Below, one piece after another: positions 35,810 to 43,834 of a DNA stretch of 64,000 nt (its first letter is position 1; every line of letters starts with the position of its first letter). A program made the position numbers and the translations under genes. A model generated the notes under the pieces. The model ran no database searches, had not been told where the DNA came from, and saw only the letters and a program-made list of their open reading frames with translations. This DNA is from an uncultured Draconibacterium sp. (GTDB taxonomy: Bacteria; Bacteroidota; Bacteroidia; Bacteroidales; Prolixibacteraceae), in contig NZ_OY775906.1 of the NCBI RefSeq assembly GCF_963675065.1, forward strand, positions 3,202,001 through 3,266,000, written 5' to 3'.

Positions 35810-35824
35810 TATCTTTGTACAAAT
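35810..35824 (+). promoter_or_regulatory. Promoter core and overlapping palindrome between the oxidoreductase and hxlR genes
   Basis: TATCTTTG (35810-35817) is an exact -7 core for the plus-strand regulator. It runs into the palindrome TTTGTACAAA (35814-35823), a plausible operator half-site arrangement for an HxlR dimer. Confidence 0.45.
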
Positions 35825-35925
35825 GTCAGGATAAATATTTTGTCTACCAAGAACTTACCTTTGGTTGGTATACGAACATTTATTTCTGGTTTTAGTATTT
35901 TCAAGACTTTTAGGGAAGAAAAAAA

Positions 35926-36240
35926 ATGAAAAAAAGTTATTGCCCGGTTGATACATTTATAAATGTGGTTAAAGGAAAACGAAAAGGAACGATCATTTTA
36001 CACCTTTTTCAGGGAGATAAAAGATATAGTGAATTGGTTAAACTATTAACTGATATTAGCGAGCGAATGCTGACTAAACAACTAAAAGAATTAGAAGCAG
36101 ATGGATTAGTTAATCGTACCGTTTTTCCGGAAGTTCCTCCACGTGTTGTATATAGCTTAACTGAACTTGGTAAAGAAATTCATCCTGTCCTCAAAGGAAT
36201 GTATAAAGGAGGTATTCTTTTTGAAAAATCAATTGACTAA
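35926..36240 (+). CDS. HxlR-family (MarR/DUF24) redox-type transcriptional regulator
   Basis: 104 residues, winged helix. MKKSYCPVDTFINVVKGKRKGTI carries Cys6, the same position as the redox-sensing cysteine of YodB-type members. RYSELVKLL...ISERMLTKQLKELEADGLVNR is the recognition region and PPRVVYSLTELGKEI is the wing. It is divergent from a quinone oxidoreductase, with a 137-bp shared control region. It probably represses that gene until Cys6 is modified by quinones, diamide or aldehydes. Confidence 0.9.
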   Translation: MKKSYCPVDTFINVVKGKRKGTIILHLFQGDKRYSELVKLLTDISERMLTKQLKELEADGLVNRTVFPEVPPRVVYSLTELGKEIHPVLKGMYKGGILFEKSID

Positions 36241-36289
36241 ATGCACAAGTAATTATTTACAAATTTTATCCTTTGTGTAAAGTTTTCCT

Positions 36290-36408
36290 AATCTGCACCT
36301 GGTGGTCGCGATGTAATCGGGAGTGTCAGATCCGCAGGAAAGTAGGCGCAAGGTCTGACTTGTCAGACCGCTAAAACCCCCGCCTGCCATATACAATTTG
36401 TTATGCCC
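36290..36408 (-). repeat. attC-like element (A) downstream of a cassette-like gene
   Basis: The right end carries GTTATGCCC (36400-36408), 8 bp from the stop of the next minus-strand gene. Inside is a perfect hairpin GGTCTGAC-TT-GTCAGACC (36352-36369). The left end is not clear. The GTTAT core is shared with elements C, D and E at 57.7-60.5 kb. Confidence 0.4.
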
Positions 36409-36416
36409 TGATTTTT

Positions 36417-37061
36417 TTATTCAGTTCCAATGCTTTTTATTTTGAAGTCCTTATTTTTAACCAATTCATCATCAATTCTTTTCTTTTCTTTTTCCAACTT
36501 CTCTTTTTCGATTCTACTATTCCATGTCTTATATAATATTAGAATATTCGCAAAATGTTTATTGTCAGAAAGAATAATAATCATTGGTAAATATTTTCGA
36601 ACAGTGTTACAGTAAGTATGACCTATTGTTAAGTAACCAATATTATCTTCTGCAACTCCAGATGTGAAAAATAATGAAAAGCTTTCTAGTCGGTTGAAAA
36701 GTTCCAAACAAGGAAGTGCAAAAACTCTATCTATTTCATCCTTGTCTTTGAAGTAGGGTTTAACACTATAGCCGTCCTTGGTCATTTCAACAATGGAATT
36801 CTCAAAGAATGTAAATTCATTTTCTTTAAACGCTTTATCTAGATTGTTAATTATGGGTATAATTTTGGAAGCGAAATAGTCACACTTGTCAGCTGCAATT
36901 TTGTAAGCCTCTCTTTTGGAACTTATAATTCTACTTTCTCTTGTCTCTGCTACTTGTCTTTTTGCTTCTTTAATTTGTCCAAGTGCCTTAAATGCAAGAA
37001 AAGCGATTATTGGTCCACTAACAAAATAAATTATTTCAAGAAAATCTTTTAATGTCTGCAT
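36417..37061 (-). CDS. Hypothetical single-membrane-span protein in a cassette-like unit
   Basis: 214 residues. One N-terminal membrane helix (FLEIIYFVSGPIIAFLAFKAL) is followed by a basic helical cytosolic part (IKEAKRQVAETRESRIISSKREAYKIA) and a C-terminal coiled coil rich in EK (SRIEKEKLEKEKKRIDDEL). It resembles the layout of small accessory membrane proteins of the DUF4760 type, but I cannot assign a family. The AT content is higher than in flanking core genes. It is bracketed by palindromes with TAACG/GTTAT-type ends, as in a mobile cassette. Confidence 0.65.
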   Translation of the reverse strand: MQTLKDFLEIIYFVSGPIIAFLAFKALGQIKEAKRQVAETRESRIISSKREAYKIAADKCDYFASKIIPIINNLDKAFKENEFTFFENSIVEMTKDGYSVKPYFKDKDEIDRVFALPCLELFNRLESFSLFFTSGVAEDNIGYLTIGHTYCNTVRKYLPMIIILSDNKHFANILILYKTWNSRIEKEKLEKEKKRIDDELVKNKDFKIKSIGTE

Positions 37062-37082
37062 ATTAATTCATTTTAAACTTGC

Positions 37083-37125
37083 ACACAACGTATGTATAAA
37101 GTGCAATGCACTATACATACCATTA
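37083..37125 (-). repeat. attC-like element (B) upstream of the cassette-like gene
   Basis: ACAACGTATGTATA opens a near-perfect hairpin: GTATGTATA-A-AGTGCA (37090-37105) with TGCACT-ATACATAC (37107-37120). It lies 24 bp before the gene start. Element F at 61311 has the same design in the same place. Confidence 0.45.
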
Positions 37126-37389
37126 TACTTCAGTTCTATAAGTGCTATTATTCTGTTTTTTATCCCTCAATATTTTATACAACGGACTATTTGTTTTTGC
37201 AAGAGATTTTTTCAATGTATCGGGCATTTATAATCTTTAGTGCATTAAAGCTAAGCATAATTTTTATGACATTGATAAAAGCGATGGAAGAATACTATTC
37301 ACTCCTGCCCTACAGAACCGGGCTTTAGTACTAAAGGCTTGCCGTAGGCGGGTTCCCGATAAATATACACTTCCGCAATTCCTGTAACT

Positions 37390-37561
37390 TACTGGTTATA
37401 TCGTTCCTGCAGCCGTGTAATTGCCCGGCAAACTTGTTGGCTCGCGTGTTACAGCGCTGCAGCAGGCAAAAAAATAGTGTGGCTGGCTTGTCGCACTCTT
37501 GCGGGAAGCAAAAAATTTTATTGGCGAACTTGTCGCACGGCTGCAGGAAGAACATAAAATT
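37390..37561. repeat. Degenerate 21-bp periodic array, locus 1
   Basis: Successive 21-bp units are visible, for example 37457-37477, 37478-37498, 37499-37519, 37520-37540 and 37541-37561, alternating between a CTGCAGGAAGCAAAAAA type and a GGCGAACTTGTCGCAC type (42-bp higher period). On the minus strand the units translate as heptads such as CLLQRCN-TRANKFA and CFPQECD-KPATLFF. A near-direct repeat ATTCACTCCTG(T)CCCT flanks it (37297-37311; 37559-37574). No gene is claimed. Confidence 0.6.
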
Positions 37562-37599
37562 CACTCCTGTCCCTAGTTTGCAACGAGGTGTCGCTGAGC

Positions 37600-37860
37600 C
37601 GTATCATCAATTTGCATTTTAATACCGATGTGAAATCAGATTGAGCCTTAATGCTTTCAATCGGCATTAACCATTGTAATTTCAGTGTTTCGCTTAATGC
37701 TCACGCTGAAAAACAATTAGTATAATTTGATTAAACCAATCCCCCTTTAATTCCCCCTTCGCCAAGGGGGATTGCACTTCGAGGCACGTTCTCCTTTTTT
37801 TAAGGAGGTGGTCCGTCAGCCGACGGACCGGAGGATTCGAGAAGCCAGCAAATTGCTAAT
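37600..37860. repeat. Cluster of dispersed palindromes
   Basis: AATCCCCCTT/AAGGGGGATT (37738-37747 with 37764-37773) and GGTCCGTC/GACGGACC (37810-37817 with 37822-37829) form strong hairpins of the kind scattered through Bacteroidota intergenic DNA. No gene is seen in 37565-37883. Confidence 0.55.
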
Positions 37861-37883
37861 GAAAATACTGCAACTCTCCTGCC

Positions 37884-37913
37884 CCGGCTCTCCTTTTTTC
37901 TTGCAAACTTTTA
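37884..37913. repeat. 30-bp repeat, copy 2
   Basis: 28 of 30 positions match 34581-34610. This copy covers the stop codon region of the hydrolase gene on the minus strand. Confidence 0.6.
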
Positions 37914-39314
37914 TTCTGCTTTTACGATTATCCTGCGGTAGCTGGTTAAGTTGTGTGTACCCTCATCGCTAACTTCACAGATTATATGAAAGTTTTTTCC
38001 CACGGCATCAGACGGAATATGAACGGTAGCAATAGCTGATTCACTGCTTGCTATTTTTATTTCTCCGGCGTAATTCCCGGCTTCGGGTATTGCCCACCAT
38101 TTAAAGTTTAACCGGTCGCCATCGGGGTCGAACGATTTTGATGCATTGAGCTGTAATTCTTCCCCTGCTTTGCAAACTTTCCCGATTGGTTTAATGCCTT
38201 TATCGCCGTTAACAATTACAACCGGATTACGGTTTCCTTTTCCTTCTTTGGCCCAATCCATACGGGCGGCAAAATTGTTAAATATTGCCGGGTAGAAATA
38301 GGCGAAGTATTTTGTGCCAATATTATAGGGGTCGCCGGTATAATTTGTATAAGCATTTGTGAGGCTATCGCGCCCCAGGCCAAATTCAAAATAACCACTC
38401 CAGCTCACCTGTGTTGGAACATCCGGGTTTGATAATCCATTGGGCATAACATGCATAAAGGCCGGAGTATCGCCTTCAACTCCCCATTTGTATTTTGGAT
38501 ATAAAGCGCCAAGATTACCATGATTTTGAATATGATGTGCGTATTCATTCCAGTTATTAACGCCCGTTGCGTTTTGATGTTTCCAGGCACATTCATCCCA
38601 AAAAAATAGCAGCTCATTTTCAAAACCCCGCATCCACTGATGAGAACTAATGTCATAACGAATGGTATCTCCGCTCGACCATGGCCTGTCCTGGTCGGTA
38701 ATCGTATAAATACGAAATTTATGCAGAAAGGCTTTTAGTTCTTCAGGTGTCCGCTCCTGTTGTATGCGCCAAATGGCCTGGGCAAATGTATTGCCACCTC
38801 CCCAAACAGTAATCCATATCGGGCGGTCGTCCTCTTCATCAGCTAAATCTATTATAAGATTACTTCCTTCCGAATCGTTGTCATCACCAATAAATTTTAT
38901 GCCCATCTTTGTACTTCCCATCACGGTTCGCTTTCGCAAATAACCGACAGACGGCCAGTAGCCAATTTCCTGCGTCAATTCATCTTCGGCAAATGTATCC
39001 TGATTTGATCGCTTTTTTAAATTTGGTAAATCCTTTTCATAGGCATTTAAGGCATCGTGAATTAAATCGATACGTTCGTTTCCGCCATTATTACTCCAAC
39101 CCGTTGTGGCAATTAACGCTTCAATCTCAAACTGGTCGGCATGTACCAGTAAACGAATCATCGACTCCATATCATCAGGCTCAATGTCATTGGGCGCAAT
39201 ATCGGTTAGCACTACAATTCGTGGTTTTAAATCTTTGGTTTCGGGTTTGTTTGTTGTGCAAGCTTGTGTTAGCACAAAGCTTAAAGCTAATAAGGCGATG
39301 TTTTTTAGTTTCAT
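37911..39314 (-). CDS. Sde182-like nucleoside-hydrolase-fold lipoprotein (DUF1593)
   Basis: 467 residues. Lipoprotein signal MKLKNIALLALSFVLTQACTTN (Cys19). The N-terminal two thirds follow the DUF1593/Sde182 pattern: RIVVLTDIAPNDIEPDDMESMIRLL and ITVWGGGNTFAQAIWRI, the latter like the Asp-containing loops of nucleoside hydrolases. The C-terminal part is an Ig-like domain (LNASKSFDPDGDRLNFKWW). Sde182 was described as a cellulose-binding protein in a plant-wall degrader, and a GH9 enzyme lies nearby, so envelope-attached polysaccharide or glycoside processing is plausible. Confidence 0.88.
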   Translation of the reverse strand: MKLKNIALLALSFVLTQACTTNKPETKDLKPRIVVLTDIAPNDIEPDDMESMIRLLVHADQFEIEALIATTGWSNNGGNERIDLIHDALNAYEKDLPNLKKRSNQDTFAEDELTQEIGYWPSVGYLRKRTVMGSTKMGIKFIGDDNDSEGSNLIIDLADEEDDRPIWITVWGGGNTFAQAIWRIQQERTPEELKAFLHKFRIYTITDQDRPWSSGDTIRYDISSHQWMRGFENELLFFWDECAWKHQNATGVNNWNEYAHHIQNHGNLGALYPKYKWGVEGDTPAFMHVMPNGLSNPDVPTQVSWSGYFEFGLGRDSLTNAYTNYTGDPYNIGTKYFAYFYPAIFNNFAARMDWAKEGKGNRNPVVIVNGDKGIKPIGKVCKAGEELQLNASKSFDPDGDRLNFKWWAIPEAGNYAGEIKIASSESAIATVHIPSDAVGKNFHIICEVSDEGTHNLTSYRRIIVKAE

Positions 39315-39448
39315 TTCATTCGGTTTTTATAGCAATACCTTTTTGAATGCAGTTTTACAACAGTTTGTCTTTATTGCAATTCCGCCAACCTGGTTTCTTT
39401 GGTTTAAAAGTAGTTTTGAGACTGTTTTTATTTAGTTTCTCAAACATA

Positions 39449-39808
39449 TTACTGAATGTATGGGATGTAGGTAATTAGAAAAATTATAAAGAAGGTAATC
39501 GCTGCGAAGGTTACGGCTCCTGAAGCAATATCTTTAATAAATCCTATTTTAGGATGCTGATCGATATGTACAAAGTCAGCTAATTTCTCCACTGCTGTGT
39601 TTAATCCTTCAATACTCAATACCAAGCCCATACCCAGTGTTTGATTTATCCAATCCTGTTTTGAAATTCCAACAATTGCCCCCAACACTATGATAGAAAG
39701 GAATATTGAGATTTGTGCAATTATACTGTGTTCAGTTTTTATTAAAAGATAACACCCTTTTATCGCAAATTTTAAGCTTGCCGCTCTTCCTTTAAAAAAG
39801 TCGTTCAT
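39449..39808 (-). CDS. dgkA: Diacylglycerol/undecaprenol kinase family protein
   Basis: 119 residues, three membrane helices. Core motif IEGLNTAVEKLADFV and IKDIASGAVTFAA match the E. coli DgkA active site (E-x-lNTaiE and KDxgSAAV), and KTEHS near the N-terminus is the usual surface helix. It phosphorylates diacylglycerol or undecaprenol for lipid recycling. An open frame of unknown nature ends 7 bp upstream on the same strand. Confidence 0.92.
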   Translation of the reverse strand: MNDFFKGRAASLKFAIKGCYLLIKTEHSIIAQISIFLSIIVLGAIVGISKQDWINQTLGMGLVLSIEGLNTAVEKLADFVHIDQHPKIGFIKDIASGAVTFAAITFFIIFLITYIPYIQ

Positions 39809-39815
39809 TTATATT

Positions 39816-40067
39816 TCAGAATTTTTTATTGGTTGTTTTAAATCCATTTTTATCACTGATAGTTAACCAGAGTTTCTCTATAGTCCACTTAATTGATGCA
39901 ATAATACGCTCTGTTCTATTACTAAGAATATCAAATTCCGATCCCTGATAAACCCTAAAACATTCGAGTACAAATTTGCTTATTGTTCTTAACCATGCAA
40001 GGATAAACAGACATTGAATTGCTTTAGTTTCTCGGGAATAAAAGTAATATATAAATTCTATTACATC
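39816..40067 (-). pseudogene. Coding-like remnant upstream of dgkA
   Basis: An uninterrupted 83-codon frame without an ATG start reads like real protein (CLFILAWLRTISKFVLEC, SIKWTIEKLWLTISDKNG) and ends with TGA just before dgkA. It begins directly after an in-frame TAG. It looks like the 3' remnant of a larger gene; the family is not recognised. The remainder of 40068-40332 holds only a small GCTCAGCATGAGC hairpin. Confidence 0.35.
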
Positions 40068-40332
40068 CTATATATCAATCAAACACGCTAACGATTATCC
40101 ATTTCTGTCGCTCAGCATGAGCAGAATTTTATCAATAAATCGACTAAAATTGACAAAGCTAAAATCAAATTCTAAACGGGTCCTTTTTAATCAACAGGTT
40201 CAATATCATTGGGGGCGATAAAAGCTATTTTTATAAACGTTTTTGAAAGCGGCTTTTATAACAGCTTGTTTTCATTACAATTCCGGGCATTTGGGTTCTA
40301 TGTTTTAAAAGACTGATTCCTGAAGATAAAAC

Positions 40333-40364
40333 AAAAAAAAGGTGCCGATTAACAATCGACACCT
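40333..40364 (-). terminator. Terminator of the GH9 gene
   Basis: On the minus strand AGGTGTCGATT pairs with AATCGGCACCT (one mismatch) around GTT, followed by eight T. Confidence 0.8.
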
Positions 40365-40371
40365 GTTATAA

Positions 40372-42900
40372 TTATTTTATCAGATTCTTAAATGCTGATC
40401 CAAAAATCAGGTAGCTGGTATTTCCTCCAATGGTACCTTCGTTTTGTCCCCACAAAAATGGCCAGTCGTCGTAGTTTTCAAAATGGTCGGGTTGTCTGAA
40501 CAACACACCGGGAGCAACATTACCAGGAATAAACGAGAAATCGGCCCTGTTGTTACCGTAAAACATCGCTTTTGGACGAGCTGCGCCTACCGCTGCCACA
40601 AACGAATAATTGTGATACGGATGACATCCAAACAGCCAGTTGGTGGCCTTAAATGCATGGCTTGCGTCAATAATATCAGGGTAATATTTGCTGGCAAAAC
40701 AAATGGTGGTTCCAAAGCTAACAACACCGCCATTGCCGGCCCAGTTCCGAAGGCCGATCGGCACTCCGTACGGATTATCCTGTTCAAGCTCTTCGATATA
40801 TTCTTTGTATTTTACCACATAGGGACGGAGCTTTTCTTTGTATGATTCATCCATGTGCGGAATGGCATGTAATGCTGTTAGAATACTGAAACTTACAAAA
40901 CGGTCGAGTGCCGGCCACAGCGATTCCTGAAACTTATCTTTATATTGTTGCTCGCCGGTTGAAATGTACAGTTGAAGATTGGTACCCATATCTCCCCCAA
41001 AACGTCTTCCACGGCTGTCTTCCGGCATATTGGCAAGTAGTTCAGTTGACTCTTTCAGCAATCTTTTCGACTGTATCAGCGCCCTTTCCGACAGATCGTC
41101 GTTATAGCCCTTCAATGCACGGCTTGTGGCGGCAAACATAGCAGCGGCTCTCAGATCCAGGCTCGGATTGCGGCTTGTAAACGCCCACATATCATCTTTT
41201 ACACCGCTTGATTTTCCATCGGGTGCTACTTCGTATGGCCCAAGGTTTGGATTATACGGAAGGCCGTCGGTTATTGAAGCGGCATCGCCAAGATGATGGT
41301 AATTATCGAGAACAGAGTTGGAAAGCGTTTGCGCCATGTGACCGATAATTTCTGCCTGGGCGACAAGGTTCATTGTTCCGTGCTCTATGTATTGCAAAAT
41401 ATCGGGTGTTCCGTCCGGACGATGAAGATCGACATACCGCTGCTCCTCATCAACAAAAGTCTGATCGCGCAAGGGTTTAAAATACTCCCAGGCTTGAACA
41501 AAGTTTTGCACAACGGAAATATTCGATCCGGTTTCTATATCAAAATCACCGGCATCAAAAAAGCCGCCTACGTTTAATCCCTGAATGGTTTCCAGCGCTT
41601 TGTATTTAGTATCGGTTGTTGGTCCCTGGCTATGCAAATCGAAATGATCGGTGTTTGGCGGAGCCTGCAGGTAACCTTCTTTAAAAGGCTCGCCGTGCCA
41701 TACCCGGTACGCTTCATTCACATACATATGGTTCATATGAATCGGAACCCAAACATCGCTGGTGGCATCGGTAATCCAATCGTAAACGTTATCTTCAATT
41801 ATAAAGTTATTGGTTTTACAATCGCCATACTGAATGTAGTAAATACCGGGTGTTTCAACAGAAGAGAAATCGAATTTCACATAGTGATATTTATAATAGT
41901 CGCCCCACGATTCGATTTTACCGCTGAATACTTCGGTGGCATTGCCATCTTCACCTACTTTATAAATAGATGCTTTTGCAAGCGGTTTGTCTTTTTTGTC
42001 GAGTTCAATAACCGAAACTTTTTGTTGCGAAGGCAGGTAGCCCACCTGCGAGAAACCAATGTTGGGTTCTCTCACCCAGCCTGGAATAGCGTTGGGTTCA
42101 ACTGTCCAGCTTAAAACTTTGCCGGTTTTCCCGGCTGGAAGCAAACTGCGAACTACATACCACCCGTTTTGTGCCAGCACACGGCCATCGAAAAGCATAA
42201 TGTCGGCATCGGCAGAAGTGATTTTCACCATCCGTTCGGGGTCATCGGGAGCAAGAAGCATTGTACGTCCGGTTTCGAGTGGAAGCGGTTCGATAAATTT
42301 GCCGGTCCCCCTGTCGTCGGAAGTTACATAGCCTTTATATTGTTTGGGTTTTTCAGTGTTGGGCCTTGTAATGGTATTGCTTGCCACATAACGCGAAAAC
42401 CGGTTTATACGCCCATCCATTAAATAGGTTTTACCCCAATATTTCGAGGGCAAAAACTCGAGGTTAAATCCGGCGCTCCCTTCAACTGATTCCGGAAGAG
42501 GTTCGTCGAGAAAAACGGATATCTCAACTCCTTTGCCCTTAGGCGTAACAACCACGCGCGAGTCGAAATCGTAATCGTCATATCTTAGTGTAGCCTCAAT
42601 GCTGTTGCTCACACTGTCAACCGTTCGGGTAGGTATATCAGGAACAAGATCCCACTGCTCCGGGGTGTTCGAAAGTCGAACGGCACCACCTTGCGCGGTT
42701 CTTACTCCATGCTGGATCAATTCTATTCCGGCGTTCTTCTCGTCGTTAAAGCCCCCGGTAAAAAGGTTACTGTACACCAGTACATTTACGCCTTGTGTTT
42801 CGAAATACTCCAAATCGTTCAATACCAGATCCTGGTTGGGTTCAGAACTACATGCTGCCAGTAACAGCAAAATGAATGATAAAAATGAAAGTTTTTTCAT
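40372..42900 (-). CDS. Glycoside hydrolase family 9 lipoprotein with N-terminal Ig-like domain
   Basis: 842 residues. Lipoprotein signal MKKLSFLSFILLLLAACSS (Cys17), and SSE after the cysteine resembles a Bacteroidota surface-export signal. Middle: a CelD_N-type Ig-like domain around residues 295-380 (NIGFSQVGYLPSQQKVSVIELD ... GIYYIQYG). The C-terminal (alpha/alpha)6 catalytic domain has DAGDFD at residues 449-454 (general base/nucleophile-activating Asp) and the acid Glu821 in NEGTIGGN. It probably cleaves a beta-glucan or related glycan at the cell surface. An in-frame ATG 25 codons upstream would place the signal peptide internally, so MKKLS is preferred. A TonB receptor lies upstream on the same strand. 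Confidence 0.92.
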   Translation of the reverse strand: MKKLSFLSFILLLLAACSSEPNQDLVLNDLEYFETQGVNVLVYSNLFTGGFNDEKNAGIELIQHGVRTAQGGAVRLSNTPEQWDLVPDIPTRTVDSVSNSIEATLRYDDYDFDSRVVVTPKGKGVEISVFLDEPLPESVEGSAGFNLEFLPSKYWGKTYLMDGRINRFSRYVASNTITRPNTEKPKQYKGYVTSDDRGTGKFIEPLPLETGRTMLLAPDDPERMVKITSADADIMLFDGRVLAQNGWYVVRSLLPAGKTGKVLSWTVEPNAIPGWVREPNIGFSQVGYLPSQQKVSVIELDKKDKPLAKASIYKVGEDGNATEVFSGKIESWGDYYKYHYVKFDFSSVETPGIYYIQYGDCKTNNFIIEDNVYDWITDATSDVWVPIHMNHMYVNEAYRVWHGEPFKEGYLQAPPNTDHFDLHSQGPTTDTKYKALETIQGLNVGGFFDAGDFDIETGSNISVVQNFVQAWEYFKPLRDQTFVDEEQRYVDLHRPDGTPDILQYIEHGTMNLVAQAEIIGHMAQTLSNSVLDNYHHLGDAASITDGLPYNPNLGPYEVAPDGKSSGVKDDMWAFTSRNPSLDLRAAAMFAATSRALKGYNDDLSERALIQSKRLLKESTELLANMPEDSRGRRFGGDMGTNLQLYISTGEQQYKDKFQESLWPALDRFVSFSILTALHAIPHMDESYKEKLRPYVVKYKEYIEELEQDNPYGVPIGLRNWAGNGGVVSFGTTICFASKYYPDIIDASHAFKATNWLFGCHPYHNYSFVAAVGAARPKAMFYGNNRADFSFIPGNVAPGVLFRQPDHFENYDDWPFLWGQNEGTIGGNTSYLIFGSAFKNLIK

Positions 42901-43149
42901 AAAGTTAAGTTGGTTTACCGATTTATTATGTTTTACTATTTTTAATGTCGAATTCAGGTTCCTAAAAAAAACCATATTTCCGTTTTCAATATTACCTGAT
43001 ATTCAGCGAACAGCTGTTTAAATTTAGATTTGGCATTTAAGAAAATAGATAATTCTTGGGCTTGTCCTCCAGTTTCACGATTAAATACAAGGGAACATTA
43101 TGTTTCAGGTAGTTTGGAAAATCTCAGCTAAAAGACCAGACTGTATTTT

Positions 43150-43321
43150 ATGATGCCGGAGGCATCGCATGTGTATAGCCTGTAACAGACAAGAGAGATA
43201 CGACTCCAGCCGGAGTCGCACCTATAATCTTTATTTTAATTTGCCATATTTTTATGATGCCAGAGGCATCCAATATTTATAGCAAATTGCTTATGAAAAT
43301 AATTCGACTCCGCCGGAGTCG
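43150..43321. repeat. Tandem pair of dispersed palindromic repeats
   Basis: Each copy has GATGCC..GGCATC (43152-43166; 43256-43270) followed about 35-50 bp later by CGACTCC..GGAGTCG (43201-43218; 43305-43321). The two copies sit 104 bp apart. They fill the GH9-lipoprotein gap, where no gene is seen (42976-43387). Confidence 0.75.
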
Positions 43322-43387
43322 TACTAAATTCCGTAGAATGATATTCTATAAACATATGAATCCACCGGATTCTTTTTATTAGCCCTT

Positions 43388-43771
43388 TTATTGATGAATC
43401 CGAATCCACTCAACCGAGGAGTCGTCATTGAATTTTACCACCATAAATTTGCTGTGCAGCGGCCAGAAGAGCAGCCGTTCCTGTTTTATAAGGTAATAAA
43501 TGTAGTTTTCGTGGCTGCGGTCGGGCTCGCCAAGCATATCAAGAATTTGTGGTTTCTGGAGCGATCGGATGGTATCGTTATAAACCACATCGTTTACCAT
43601 TTTATCGCGAAAAGGATACTTCCGCCCCTCTTTGATTTGCCATTTTGTTTTGTCGAAAACCAAAGCGCTGGCCGGTTTGTCGGTCATGCCCGGTTCGTAA
43701 TTCTTTACATCAGAATTACAGGCCACGCAAAAAATGAAAACGATGATGCTTAAAAGTTTTACTGGTTTCAT
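43388..43771 (-). CDS. Small lipoprotein of unknown function
   Basis: 127 residues. MKPVKLLSIIVFIFCVACNSD is a lipoprotein signal with the cysteine at 18. The mature part includes FRDKMVNDVVYNDTIRSLQKPQILDMLGEPDRSHENYIYYLI, where LGEPD followed by tyrosines recalls SmpA/BamE-type folds, but I would not assign that family. An upstream in-frame ATG would put 17 polar residues before the signal. It lies 63 bp after the TonB receptor on the same strand and may be co-transcribed. Confidence 0.7.
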   Translation of the reverse strand: MKPVKLLSIIVFIFCVACNSDVKNYEPGMTDKPASALVFDKTKWQIKEGRKYPFRDKMVNDVVYNDTIRSLQKPQILDMLGEPDRSHENYIYYLIKQERLLFWPLHSKFMVVKFNDDSSVEWIRIHQ

Positions 43772-43834
43772 TGGCCTATAGTTAATGAATATCCGTTCTA
43801 TCTCATCATTAATATTTAGCACGTCTGTGTTTTG

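Noticed and set aside
34787..37061. Prophage or ICE fragment
   Set aside because: No phage structural, relaxase or T4SS genes are seen; only single accessory genes with palindromic borders.
37092..37328. 78-codon plus-strand frame
   Set aside because: It begins inside the element B hairpin, is hydrophobic by AT-richness only, and has no promoter or recognisable motif.
37331..37564. Cysteine-rich 77-residue minus-strand protein with heptad repeats
   Set aside because: The heptads are a by-product of the 21-bp DNA period; there is no signal peptide, start context or family.
40081..40135. GCTAACGATTATCC as a further attC-like site
   Set aside because: It has a TAACG core but no matching GTTAT-type right end or hairpin at a gene boundary.
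43388..43771. BamE/SmpA assignment for the small lipoprotein
   Set aside because: Only a short LGEPD-like similarity is visible; not enough to name the family.
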